Notes under the pieces: generated by a model
What the model was told of the DNA's origin: nothing
Databases searched by the model: none
The model's input: only the letters and a program-made list of their open reading frames with translations
In this document: positions 44,966 to 56,343 of the stretch, piece by piece
How positions within the stretch are numbered: position 1 is the first letter of the stretch
Layout of the letters: each line of letters begins with the position of its first letter
Assembly (NCBI GenBank): GCA_049999765.1
Contig: JBNGIQ010009434.1
Location: 321,455 to 385,454 of the forward strand
Direction of reading: 5' to 3'
DNA: 64,000 nt
From: Phaeoceros laevis
Lineage: Eukaryota; Anthocerotophyta; Anthocerotopsida; Notothyladales
Position numbers and translations under genes: made by a program

Positions 44966-46266
44966 AGCGTGGGAATGTGGAAATTTGCTAGGCAGAAGAT
45001 GCACGTGGCTGACCAGAGGTTCCATAGTTGGAAAAATTGAAGGGGCAAAGTAACTACGAGGGCCAGGGCCGCCCCGCACTTGCAAAAATGGGAATGTGAC
45101 AAGGGGACAAGAATTCCAGCCTCAATCGGTATTCCAATTACATGCAGTGTAAGTATTTTGCTGGTGGTAAGATGCTCTCTTGATATTCACAGGGAATGCT
45201 GAAGATGCAGCCACTGGGTTTGTCCTGGCAACCTAGTACTACGTTTTACATTTCAGTGGACGAGGTTCTTCCTTGCACATGCGACTTGGGTGGCTGTGGT
45301 CCGGAGCACGAAGCGTGGTGACTGGCACGATGTGTACCAAATGTTTACCCCAAGGAAGGTTCTGTGCTACTGGGGCTGGAGAAGACGTGTAAAATCAAGT
45401 CACAAAGGCGGAGGATCTTAGCTAATGCTAGTGGCTTTACACATGGCCGAAGCTTCTAAAGCTGTCATCACTTCTGGCGGAAATGGTTTTCGTGCTACCT
45501 TATTCAGTCATTTGATTCTCCATTTCTGTGGACTCAACAGAGAGATGGGATATAGAAGTTTGGGGAAACTTCTGGTGGGAGAAGACTTGTGACATTCCGT
45601 AGTTTGTATCATGAACAGACAACATTGTTTTGAATCTTGTAGGAAATAAAAGATGCCGTTGGCATTGTATACAGCAAATAAGAGGCTGAGCCTTGTAACT
45701 TGCAATGCACTCGTGTGATAATGTAGAATGGTAAGTGAATTAGTCTGCAGTGTATGGTCAGCTGTTTGAATTTCAATTGAGTTTCAAGTCCTGCTTTCCT
45801 CCACCTCCACGAAAAGAAGAGTGATACTATCAAAACAGGGACGCACATTCAACACAAGCCCACGAATTTTACAACTTCAAAGTGGAAAATCACGTGTTCT
45901 TTACTGATAGACTATTGTTTGAGTTTTCGGCTAGCAGCCGCCTTGTGTTACTGTTTTGCTAATCCTTGCCCTGTTCTCACTCTTCTTGTTTTTCTTTTGG
46001 AACCAGCACAAGCTCCTGCATGCGATTCACCATCTGCGAGACTGAAAATCAGGAGTGTCAACTTAGACACTTACCTGGATTGCATAAGTGCACAACTTTG
46101 ATGACCAAGTGACTGCTCGCTGATTACAAAGATGTATCCGAAATTCTTCCGCGCTTAGTCTCACCCCCAGCCTCGCGCGGTAGTCCTCCTAGAGGTCAGC
46201 CTACGGTATTAGAAGGAAGTGTATTTCTGGTGTTCGAACTCTTGCCAAGTTGCCATACGTTCAATA
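44966..46266. other. 3' untranslated region and intergenic sequence
   Basis: No gene supported. The first few hundred bases are probably the 3' untranslated region of the TPR gene. Confidence 0.4.
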
Positions 46267-46724
46267 CTATTCTTTTACCAAGTCAGCTGCGTTTTCCAAA
46301 ATACGTTGCTCGGCATCCGCTACCCACTGAACTGCTAAGTTCACGTCCACCCTGTGAAGGGAGACAGGAATAGGGTTCAGTGCATCCAATTTGAGATAAC
46401 ATTGTAGGCGAAAGCAAAAGCTCAAAAACCTGCCAAAGATGCTAGCAGGCCCTACGTACAGCATCTGGTTGTTCAGTTGCCGCAGCCTCAACAGCTCCGG
46501 GTCAGCACGCCAGTCCGCTTGCTCTTCAGTAAGCCGGAACTCTGAAGCATGCTCTCTTGAATCTCGCTTTGGACTGGAACCAGACACCTGTTCCGCCACC
46601 TGCTCAAGAGCTTGGGCCGCCGGCTTGGAACGTTCTCGCGATTGTGCCGGCTGTGGGGTTGCGACTGGCTGCCTTGCCCTGGTTGCAAATCGGAGATAAT
46701 CTGCAATATATGTGGCCGCCAGAC
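46267..46724 (-). CDS. 3' exons of an unknown protein gene (5' end not resolved)
   Basis: An exon starting at 46724 after TTTCAG reads LAATYIADYLRFATRARQPV, then a Pro/Gln/Arg linker, EQVAEQVSGSSPKRDSREHA, FRLTEEQADWRADPELLRLR and QLNNQMLYVGPASIFGR. A GT-AG intron (about 46429-46351) then joins in phase to VDVNLAVQWVADAEQRILEN and AADLVKE, with a stop at 46267. The reading is smooth and helix-rich, so I believe it is a real gene. I neither recognise the family nor find its start upstream. Confidence 0.45.
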
Positions 46725-47514
46725 CTGAAATTGAATTGGCTTCTAGAGGGATGCCTGAAGGACCTGTCTCCTCCCATACATGATGTCAAGGTTCAGGTAC
46801 AGTTCAGTCAAGATATAAAACAAGCATGTAATGTTGGCTTTATATTCGCAGCAAAGCAAATTGGTGGAACATGCTTACTGGGGCAGATTCCATCCACTGC
46901 CGCGAGGATACCAAGGAAGTACTCCAGGCCCTGCTAATTTCATCACGCAGCCAAAAACATCTGGGTCGGTCGGTCAGTCAGTCATTTGCGTTAGGCTGGT
47001 TTGGTTCGGTCATGGAGCACCAATTCCATCAGTACCTCGTCATCACCGTCGATGGTCGCCAAATAAATGTGGGCCTCCATGAAGCATATGATGGCGAGTG
47101 CAAGTTGTGGTTCCATGGGAGGCACAGCTATTCCCATCACCTGCGTTCTGCACAAGTCTGAGAATGTGACTAGCAGCCTGGTCACGAGAGCAGACATTTG
47201 AGTTTGATGTCACAAAATGCGCGCCATGGATGCATCAATTGATCATGAGACATCTGGTGCCTTAACCTACAGCAACATCCTGCCCCATTCCCGCTTCTGA
47301 GAGACCCAATCCGGCAAATAGTCCACATCTTTGCCACCGGAATTGTTGTTCATCTTGGAGTCTGTGAACTCGTAACCAGTATGTACAAATTCACTGACAA
47401 ATGAGTACGAAATAGTAACCCTGCTTCTGGATGCTTATAATCCGTGGACGCGAACAGTCAGTCATGTGAAGCCCCAAGAGTCGTCGAATGTGAAGTACCT
47501 AATCGACGATCCGA
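46725..47514. other. No supported gene
   Basis: This may include 5' exons of the minus-strand gene ending at 46267; candidate frames are short and unconvincing. Confidence 0.35.
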
Positions 47515-48057
47515 GTGGTTGTTTTTCGCCGACGAAGAGGCAGGCCACCAGAGAGAGGCAAGTTGAAGGTAAGGGCCCAAGGCAACCCCAAGGGATCAAG
47601 GCACGGGAGGCAGCCAAGACATAAAACGAGCGCCAAAGCTGCAATAGCGGACGAGCTGGCCAGCCTGAAGGATAGCGTGGACCGGCTGAGGGCAAGGGCA
47701 GCAGGTGATATGCCAATTGAAGATATAGACAAGAAATTGCTAACATGGAAGGATTCATACTCCGGCTCATGGCTCACCTGCGGGACCTGACGACGGAAAA
47801 CGATCAGCTAGGAGTGGGCATCTTCAAGCAACTGATAAAAGCAACTGGAGAAAAAGAGACCATGGCTAGCGGCAAGTGGCAACTGAACGGACTGAGGCCA
47901 AGTCAGCCCTGGATGTTGATCTGGATGATGAAAGGACCTCCGGCGAAAAGATCTGTGAGGATTCAAAATTTAACCAAAGTCAAATCCTAACTATGATTCA
48001 AGATGCCGGTTACTGTGGCATTTCAAGACACGTGCACATCCAAAATGGTGAATGGTA
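47515..48057 (+). pseudogene. Decayed ORF, unknown (possible gag-like relic)
   Basis: Three consecutive plus-strand frames look like one interrupted reading: FRRRRGRPPERGKLKVRAQG.., DELASLKDSVDRLRARAAGD, EDIDKKLLTWK; then (shift near 47750) LMAHLRDLTTENDQLGVGIF, KQLIKATGEKE; then (shift near 47876) TERTEAKSALDVDLDDERTS, ILTMIQDAGYCGISRHVHIQ. The basic N-terminus followed by coiled coil is compatible with a transposon gag or a host nuclear protein. No diagnostic motif is present. Confidence 0.4.
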
Positions 48058-49100
48058 ACCTGGTAAAGTCGACTTAGACCCACAGGGCCATGCGACGCAT
48101 CCAGAAAATAAAATGTTCAAGATCATGAGCTCAATTCCTATCAACTACTCCCATCAACTAGATACGTATTTCCTAGAAGTTTTTGCCAGTGTAGACAAAA
48201 TCGCCCACTAGATCTTCAAGATCCCACCCTCCTTCAAGTCCCACCTTCCGAAGTGTGACAAGAGGCAGCACAACGAGACAAGAGACTAGAACTTTGCAGC
48301 GACGAACCTTGTTAAGAATCTTTTAAGAAAAGGCTCGAGTCATAATGGATTATTCAAGAAGAGAGATGAACTGTCAGGTCGCAGATTTCTCAATTACTTC
48401 TCCGGCCTCCAGTGCATACGGTCCGGTTAGTGCCCTTCAATCATGACGGGTTCCTGGCTGGTGACTTCCTTCTCACCTCCCTCGATTGCACACTTCTCCC
48501 AACACAATGCCTAGTTTAAGTGTTCGGCGCTGCCCGCTACAGTGCATAACTTGCTCTTTTACTCCACGCACGAACACAACATGTGCAAAATCCCGTCACG
48601 TCCTCAAGCAGCTAGCGTATAACTCAGCCCAGCTCCTTCTCGACATTTCGAGCTCCCGTCCATGATTACAGTTGTGCTGCTTAAGATCTTATTGACTCAA
48701 ATACACAACCTCATGATCTGAACACAAACTCTTACGATTCCAGTGAGTTACGACAGCAAGGGCCGGCAGCCCAAAAACACTTCATACCGCCAATGACTCC
48801 CTTCAAAAACCAAAACCAACAGAAAGTACATCACACAAGATTCACCGCTTAACAGCCTAAGACCCCAACAACGCCTGATCGCCTACGCCTAACATGAGCG
48901 CCCATAGACAAGCCCACAGCCGCAGCATCTTGGCATTTAAACTGGGAAACGCTGAGTGCTGCTGTCCAAGGCAAGGTCTTTTGTAGCTGGCTGGCTGGAC
49001 AGGGCAAGGCTGACGGAGCAGCCCAGCTCTGCCAGTTCAATATACCTGAAACCGGCGCCGCAAAGCAAGACAAGCTTATCCTAAAAACACAGGCTACTAC
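48058..49100. other. No supported gene
   Basis: Only short frames are seen. Part of the right end is the presumed 3' untranslated region of the PPR gene. Confidence 0.4.
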
Positions 49101-52100
49101 TTAAGACCTAAACCGGAAAGGGGCCCAACAGAACAGATTCAAATGTGATGGTTCCAAATTTGAAAGGGCTGGACAGACTGAGTCGAACACAGGGCCGTGC
49201 TTCAATTCGAAACTAAGTTCCTGTAAGAACTCAAAAATTTTCACCTGCTCTGGGTGCTTCTGCTCTCTCACCATGAAAGTGCTCAAGCCCCGTTCATGCT
49301 CAATCCAGCACTGGCCAGGCCTCTTCCTTGCGCCTTTTGTTTGTCTGGTTTCATCAACCCTCTCCGCAGAGTCTGACATGCCTCTATCAGAATATATGTT
49401 TGACATCAAGATATACACGGCAGAATCCTTTGGCTGCAAACGAACTGCAGAGTCGAAGGCTCGTTCTCCTAGAGCTAGATTGCCATGCTTTTGACAGGCA
49501 CCCAACAGGCACCGCCACATGGACAGGTCAGGCTGCATTGGCATTCCCAACAACAGCTCTTCTATAATGTCAAAGTGTCCTGCCCGTCCAAGAAGGTCCA
49601 CCATAGTAACATAATGCTCAATTGCTGGGTTCATCTCATGAACTTCGCACATGGACTTAAAGCACTCCATGCCTTCATCCACCATGCCAGTGTGACTGCA
49701 TGCTGAGAGAACCGAAAGAATTGTGACTTCATTTGGCCTCATACCAGAGAGCTGCATCTCCTTGTAGAGTTGGAGGCTTGTGTTATAGTTTCCAAGTCGG
49801 GCATAACCGGCGATTAAAGCATTCCAGGACACCACATTCGGCTCAGGTAGTGTGTCAAACACATCCTGAGCAGCATCCATTCTCGCACATTTTCCATACG
49901 CGTGAATGAGAGTGTTAGCCAAAAGAAGACTCAAGCTATTTCGAGACACAAGAGTGAGATGAATCTCGGCACAGACATCCAGAGCTCCTGTGTCTCCGCA
50001 AGCTTGCAAGATGCACAGTAAAGTGGTCTCGTCTGGACTAACACCTTCCTCTAACATTTTGCCATATAGCTTCAAAGCCCTGTCCCCTAAGCCTTGCTGA
50101 ACATGTGCTGCGAGCAGTACAGTCCACGACACCACATCTCTCTCAGGTAGCTGATCAAACACGTATTGTGAATCGACTATGCTCCCACACTTTCCATAAG
50201 TACTGATAAGCGTGTTGCCAACAAACACATCTGTCCCAAAGCTCCTTCTCTGCGCTTCAGCATGTAATGCTCTGCCCCTGAACAGAGCCTCCACCTTAAG
50301 TGATTGATCATCAATAAGGATACTATCTTCCTTCTCCGCAAGGCTACCACATGCCTGGAGGGCGATGACAATTGTTCTATCATCTTGACTCACAACTCCT
50401 TCCACCATTTGATCATACAGCTGTAAAGCCTTTCCCCCTTGACCTTGCTGAACATATGCCATGAGTAGCGCTGTCCAAGACACCACGTCATGATACCACA
50501 TCCCATCAAACACGTTCTGTGCATCAGTCACGCTACCACACTTCCCGTACATGCTAACAAGGGTGCTGCAAACAAAGGCATCCGACTCATAGCCCCATCT
50601 GTGAGCCTCAGCGTGTATGACCTTCCCCTTTTGCAGATAGTCAACCTGAAGTGTGAGTCCAGCTGCCACAACAAATTCTTCCTTTTCTGCAAGGCTGCCG
50701 CATGCTTGGAGCAAGCTTGCAAAGGTCCGATCATTGGGAATGCCAGCTTCCTCCTGCATCTGCTGATAAAGCAGAAAAGCCTTCGCTCCTTTGCCTTGCT
50801 GCGCATACCCTGCAAGCATGGCAGTCCACGACACAACATCCTGCTGGGACAAACTCTGAAACACATTGACAGCATCTGTGATGCTCCCACACTTGACATA
50901 CATACTGAGCAGGCCAATACCGACAAAGCCGTCTGAATCGTAGCCTCTCCTGCGAGCTTCAGTGTGAATCTCTTTTCCCATTTGGAGACACTCCAGTCCA
51001 ACCCACTCCCCACCTACTAATGAAGTACCCGTGTTCTCTGCACTCAAACCACATGCTTGAAGCACACTGACAAATGTTCGAGCATCTGGACAGATAGCCT
51101 CCTCCTGCATTCGATAATAAAGGTGTAACGCCCGTCGCCAGTTACTGTGCTGCGAGTATCCAGCAAGTATTGCATTCCATGACACCACATTCTTCTGCAA
51201 CGATCTGTCAAAGACATGCTGGGCATCCTCGATAGCGCCACACTTTGAGTACATACTAATGAGAGTGCTGCCAACGAAGACATCAGGTTCGTAGCCTTTC
51301 ATCCAGGCTTCAGCATGTATTGCCTTACCCTTTTGCAAAGACTCAAGCCTCACTGGTTTCCCATCTACAGATACAACGTGTTCCTTCTCTGCAAGGCTGC
51401 CGCACGATTGGAGAACACCAACCAAGGTCTGAGAATCAGGCCAAATTCCTTCCTCGCGCATTTGCTTGTAAAGGTGGAATGCCTTCTCAGCTTTGCCTTG
51501 CTGAACATATCCTGCAATCATCGCTGTCCATGTCACCATATCCCGTTGGACCAACCCATCAAACACACTCTGTGCATCGACAAGGATGCCACATTTCGCA
51601 TACATGTCGATGAGACATGTTCCCACAAACAGATCAGATGCACAGCCGTAATTCACAGCTTCAGCATGAATCCGCCTCCCCTCTTCCAGGTCAGTAACGC
51701 TGCCACATGCTTTTAGCAGAGTCACAAAGGTGTATTTGTCTGGGCGCACACCTTCTTCTCTCATACACCGATACATCCTCAACGCCTCGTGCCATTGTCC
51801 TACCCGATTGTACCCGTCAATCACAACCGTCCAGGATGCAACACTTCGTTGCTGCAACCTGTGAAACACCCGAAGAGCATCTTCCAAACTGCCACACCTC
51901 ACCAACGTGATCACCACAGAATCTCCAAGGAACCTGGTATTCTCCAGTCCACGTTGGGCCAGATGGGAATGCACTTGCTTGGCCTGAGCGAGGGCCTTTT
52001 TTTTCGAGCACATCTTCAAGAGGGACCTGTACATCTCCACCGAGGGAGCAGACACCTGGCAGTCCATGACAACGAGTGCATCCAAGGCCTCGTCCAGCTG

Positions 52101-52451
52101 ACCACTCTGGCACAGACTTCGGACCTTGTCGTCTGGTCGGAAACAACGGCTCGCAAGGAATTTTTGAGGCTGAGCGTCCTGGACAGCAGAATAAGACCAG
52201 GCCCTCCTAGCAGGAAGGACGAGAAGTTGAGACCACAGGTTGACGGCACCCCTGCAGTCGCTATTAGCAAGGTTCCAGCTTGCCCAGCCTGTAGTCCTTC
52301 CATTTTGGATGACTCCTGAGAAGTATCTGAAGTAGTTGCTACCATGCGATACAGGTGCCCAGCTCAATCTCCCACAATCGCCTTTGTAGTGGACACAGCC
52401 AGCCGGCAGAACACCACTGAAGATCCTCCAGGCCCGTCTGAATTTGCGCAT
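49101..52451 (-). CDS. PLS-class pentatricopeptide repeat protein, E/E+ type, 1116 residues, single exon
   Basis: The frame is open from the ATG at 52451 to 49101. The N-terminal about 110 residues are Arg/Ser-rich, as in organelle presequences. PPR modules then run from about residue 115 (SLCQSGQLDEALDALVVM) through repeated cores such as DLFVGTCLIDMYAKCGILVD, DMVTWTAMIAGYVQQGKAEK and DVVSWTALLMAYVQQGQGGK. The C-terminus carries an E domain (LLLGMPMQPDLSMWRCLLGA, HGNLALGERAFDSAVRLQPK) and an E+-like part (GQCWIEHERGLSTFMV), with no DYW deaminase. Such proteins guide C-to-U RNA editing or other RNA steps in mitochondria or plastids. Four consecutive modules (residues about 350-725) carry an extra about 16 residues between the CG(S/L) motif and KGKxIHAEA. 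The target RNA is unknown. Confidence 0.9.
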   Translation of the reverse strand: MRKFRRAWRIFSGVLPAGCVHYKGDCGRLSWAPVSHGSNYFRYFSGVIQNGRTTGWASWNLANSDCRGAVNLWSQLLVLPARRAWSYSAVQDAQPQKFLASRCFRPDDKVRSLCQSGQLDEALDALVVMDCQVSAPSVEMYRSLLKMCSKKKALAQAKQVHSHLAQRGLENTRFLGDSVVITLVRCGSLEDALRVFHRLQQRSVASWTVVIDGYNRVGQWHEALRMYRCMREEGVRPDKYTFVTLLKACGSVTDLEEGRRIHAEAVNYGCASDLFVGTCLIDMYAKCGILVDAQSVFDGLVQRDMVTWTAMIAGYVQQGKAEKAFHLYKQMREEGIWPDSQTLVGVLQSCGSLAEKEHVVSVDGKPVRLESLQKGKAIHAEAWMKGYEPDVFVGSTLISMYSKCGAIEDAQHVFDRSLQKNVVSWNAILAGYSQHSNWRRALHLYYRMQEEAICPDARTFVSVLQACGLSAENTGTSLVGGEWVGLECLQMGKEIHTEARRRGYDSDGFVGIGLLSMYVKCGSITDAVNVFQSLSQQDVVSWTAMLAGYAQQGKGAKAFLLYQQMQEEAGIPNDRTFASLLQACGSLAEKEEFVVAAGLTLQVDYLQKGKVIHAEAHRWGYESDAFVCSTLVSMYGKCGSVTDAQNVFDGMWYHDVVSWTALLMAYVQQGQGGKALQLYDQMVEGVVSQDDRTIVIALQACGSLAEKEDSILIDDQSLKVEALFRGRALHAEAQRRSFGTDVFVGNTLISTYGKCGSIVDSQYVFDQLPERDVVSWTVLLAAHVQQGLGDRALKLYGKMLEEGVSPDETTLLCILQACGDTGALDVCAEIHLTLVSRNSLSLLLANTLIHAYGKCARMDAAQDVFDTLPEPNVVSWNALIAGYARLGNYNTSLQLYKEMQLSGMRPNEVTILSVLSACSHTGMVDEGMECFKSMCEVHEMNPAIEHYVTMVDLLGRAGHFDIIEELLLGMPMQPDLSMWRCLLGACQKHGNLALGERAFDSAVRLQPKDSAVYILMSNIYSDRGMSDSAERVDETRQTKGARKRPGQCWIEHERGLSTFMVREQKHPEQVKIFEFLQELSFELKHGPVFDSVCPALSNLEPSHLNLFCWAPFRFRS

Positions 52452-53443
52452 CCAAGCTGACTAGCTGAGATGCCACTGCAGTGAGAACGGGTGCCTAAAG
52501 GTCACCATGACGGCACGAGTCTCGGTGCCGGATCTCTCTTGCTGTCCTTCGCGCCTGGTCTCGCGGTTTCCCTTGCAGCTGATTGGACTTAGGGCTTACA
52601 GTAACAGTGTTCAATGATCTGTCTGTTCGTTGAATCATCCGATCAGTAAGTGCTAAGAGAACCTGATGCTGCATGGTCCTCTCACTCCAAGTCAGCATCC
52701 TAACAGTGACCGCGACCTACAAATGGAAGGAGCGAGTGGCTCTAGGAGCTAGCAATTAGGGCACCAACTAGTCTATGTACTAGCAATGACTGTTTTCTCA
52801 AGTCCCGTTTTGACCTGCAGATAAGCTGGGAGCATTTGTTAGTCTGACATAGAAGATACTCGTTTCACGCGAGTCGATGCCTTCTATGGACGCACACTTT
52901 GACGATCACGTGGGTCCCGAAGATGACTTCCTATGCGCAAAAGCATATCCGCGCAATCTCTTCCTGCGGGCGAATGCTGAGAGAAGGTAGGTTTCAATCC
53001 GAACTCCATCCTTTCGAATCCGAACACCACAGGATGACAGGCAGTGCGAAGGATTGCAACCAGATAGGCTTCCCAAAAACATGTGCCTGTTGCAAGGAAA
53101 ACAGGAGGGGAACAACCAGTAACCAGAAATGCGATTACAGATTTCTAGGTACGTTGTTACGAAGGACTCGAGCGCACAATTGATGCACCGAAATCCGTGC
53201 TGGGGCATCCTCTCTAAATCACATGGCACTGCTAATGCAGCTCATCTCACCCGGAGAAACAGGAGTCCACTCCACTACAAAAGGAAAGCCTAAACATCTT
53301 GAGAGACGCGAGTCACGGAACACTAAGAACAAACAGAGGAATGATCAAGAGTAGTGCGTTGAGGTCGAGCTGGAGGAGACGCATCATCAGGGGCGCAACC
53401 AGCAGGCGTACAAGCTTCAATGTTCACAAAGAAAGCCGCTCTA
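52452..53443. other. Intergenic, no supported gene
   Basis: The presumed promoter of the PPR gene and 3' region of ferredoxin; only short frames. Confidence 0.4.
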
Positions 53444-54118
<675 letters not shown>

Positions 54119-54834
54119 CTAAAACCCAGCAGGCTTATCCATGCCTCCTGGCCATAAAGGATAGGAGAACAAGAAACTTGGCTGCCACGTGTCAGGCTTC
54201 TAGACCAGGTTATAACTCAGGTAGATAACGTGTAAGAGGTAAGTTTCGTGACTTTCGTTTGTAGGAAGAACAAGCACTAGGAGGTCGGTAATTTGACCGG
54301 TTTGCCAAACGGGTTTTAGAGGTTTTGGGATTTTTTTAGTAGTCAAGAAAAAAGTTAGCGGCAGGTTGGGATGCCTTTTTAACCCGGGACAAAAATGTAT
54401 GTGCGAGCCACTTTAAGGATGCTTTTTATTATTTTCTACGAGAAAAAAATATTTTATTGCCTTACGTAGTATTGTTAGAAAGGTGACTTCATGCTGATGC
54501 CGGATCAGCATATCACATTCTTTATTTGAGGCCTTGGTTGGCGGCGAGCAAGGAAGATTCCTCCAACGGGATGCTTGATACCCCGTTTCCGTGGAAAGTG
54601 AGTTTGATGGCCGACTTTCAAGTCGAGCACAAAGTGCCCTTGTAACGGAAGTTTCATGGGTTTCGAAACCCCGGTCTCTTAAGGGTTAAAAGGGCTATCC
54701 AGCCATGTAAATTTTTTTCCAAAATAACACGTGTTGACCCTTTTACCTCCTGGAAAAGGGTCACAAACGGTTTTGACCGGTTTACCGTGACCGGATTACT
54801 TCTAGGTAAAAGGGTCACAACCCTGAATAAATTA

Positions 54835-54935
54835 AAAACTACTATACCCGCCCGCAGGCGGGTGCCCAAACAAGGGCAAGAGGGGACCCTGAATGGGACC
54901 GGTAACCTCCTCAAATATACACACACACACACAAC
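54835..54935. repeat. GC-hairpin dispersed repeat, copy 1, followed by (AC)n
   Basis: ACTACTATACCCGCCCGCAG.GCGGGTGCCC forms a perfect 7-bp stem (ACCCGCC/GGCGGGT). It is followed by AGGGCAAGAGGGGACCCT, GGGACCGGTAACCTCCTCAAA and a short AC microsatellite. It matches 55981-56087. Confidence 0.7.
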
Positions 54936-55980
54936 CCTAAACGGTTTGACCTGTTTGACCGGTTTAAAAAGGTTATAAACAGGTCAAATAGGTAAAAGTT
55001 TTTAAACCCTTCAAACAATTCAAACCCTTCCACATTCTATCTCCTATCCTAAAATGCTGGAGGAGGACAAACGCGAAAAAGTACAAGTATGGATCAAGAG
55101 CGCGGCTTCCTAAACGCGCGCGCAAAAAATGTGTCAATTAGAAGAAGGGGGCTTCCTAGAATCCGCGCGCGGCGGCTAAGGCCAAGGCTCATTAGGTATA
55201 TAAGTAGTTAGGAGGGACCCTAGGAGGATTCAACATGCGACATGCCTTCCCCTGACCCCAATACTTTACCAGCTCACTATTTTTCCAAGCTAACCAACTA
55301 TTAGTTTTGAAAATTATAAACCGGTGAAACGGTTTGAACTTTTTAAAATTTTTAACCGGTTTAACCCTTTAACTTTTGACCGGATTAAAGGGTCAAAACT
55401 TTTTAAACCGGTTAAACGGTTTACCCTCGACCCTTTTCTCCAAAGTAAAAGGGTCACCGACCCTTTTACCCCAAAATAAAAGGGTCAAAAAACCCTTTTC
55501 AAACCGGTCAAATTCCCACCTTATTCAATACACATGTTTTAACCTTGTCCCTTATCCTTCTAAGACGTAAGATTGCTGAGAACTAATGTACAAACCAAAG
55601 GGAGTGATTCCTTTTCATTCAACTCATAGTTCTAGACGAACATTTAAGTTCACGTTAGCAAGTTTATGAGACAAATCCAACACTAGAGCATTAGGTTACT
55701 ACAGTGGAAAACATTAGGTTACTACAATGGAAAACAATATATGTTCTAAATCTCAAATGAGTAAAATCCGTGCTTGGCACAAACTAAATCTCAAATGAGT
55801 CAAATTCGTGCTTAGCATAAGTATCTATCCACAAAAATGATAGTATGCCCTTTTCGTTGTTGCCTAGATATAGTGGTAGTAGAGGCCAGGCTATGCCTCT
55901 ACCCCTAGTATCCTCAATCCAATTGCGAATAAGCAGCTCATCATTTGTTTTCTCAAAAATTAATATATAATTAAGATAAA

Positions 55981-56087
55981 AAATACTACTGTACCCGTCC
56001 GCTTGCGGGTGCCCTATTCAGGGCAAGGGGACCCTCTATGGAGCCGTCTAACCTCCTCAAATGGTCATCACATCACATCACATCACC
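55981..56087. repeat. GC-hairpin dispersed repeat, copy 2, followed by (CATCA)n
   Basis: TACTACTGTACCCGTCCGCT.TGCGGGTGCCC, then AGGGCAAGGGGACCCT, GGAGCCGTCTAACCTCCTCAAA and a CATCA-type microsatellite. Same order as copy 1, about 1.15 kb away, same orientation. Confidence 0.7.
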
Positions 56088-56343
56088 ATACCCCTTGGAG
56101 CATTAATATTTTGCTTTTGAGTATTGACGAGGAGTCCATCTACTGTGGTGAGATGCTAGTATGCGCACAATTGAGCATACATTAGAATTTTAGTTGTCCA
56201 TGATTCTCAATGTTTACTAATGCTTTCATATTTTCGGTTCCCTCTTTGTTTGTGCCTTTTTTTCTATGAAATTCCTATTTTGTAAAGCACTTTGTCGTTG
56301 TTTGATTTCACTTTTTTGCCGGTAGAATTCATCTTCATCCACT

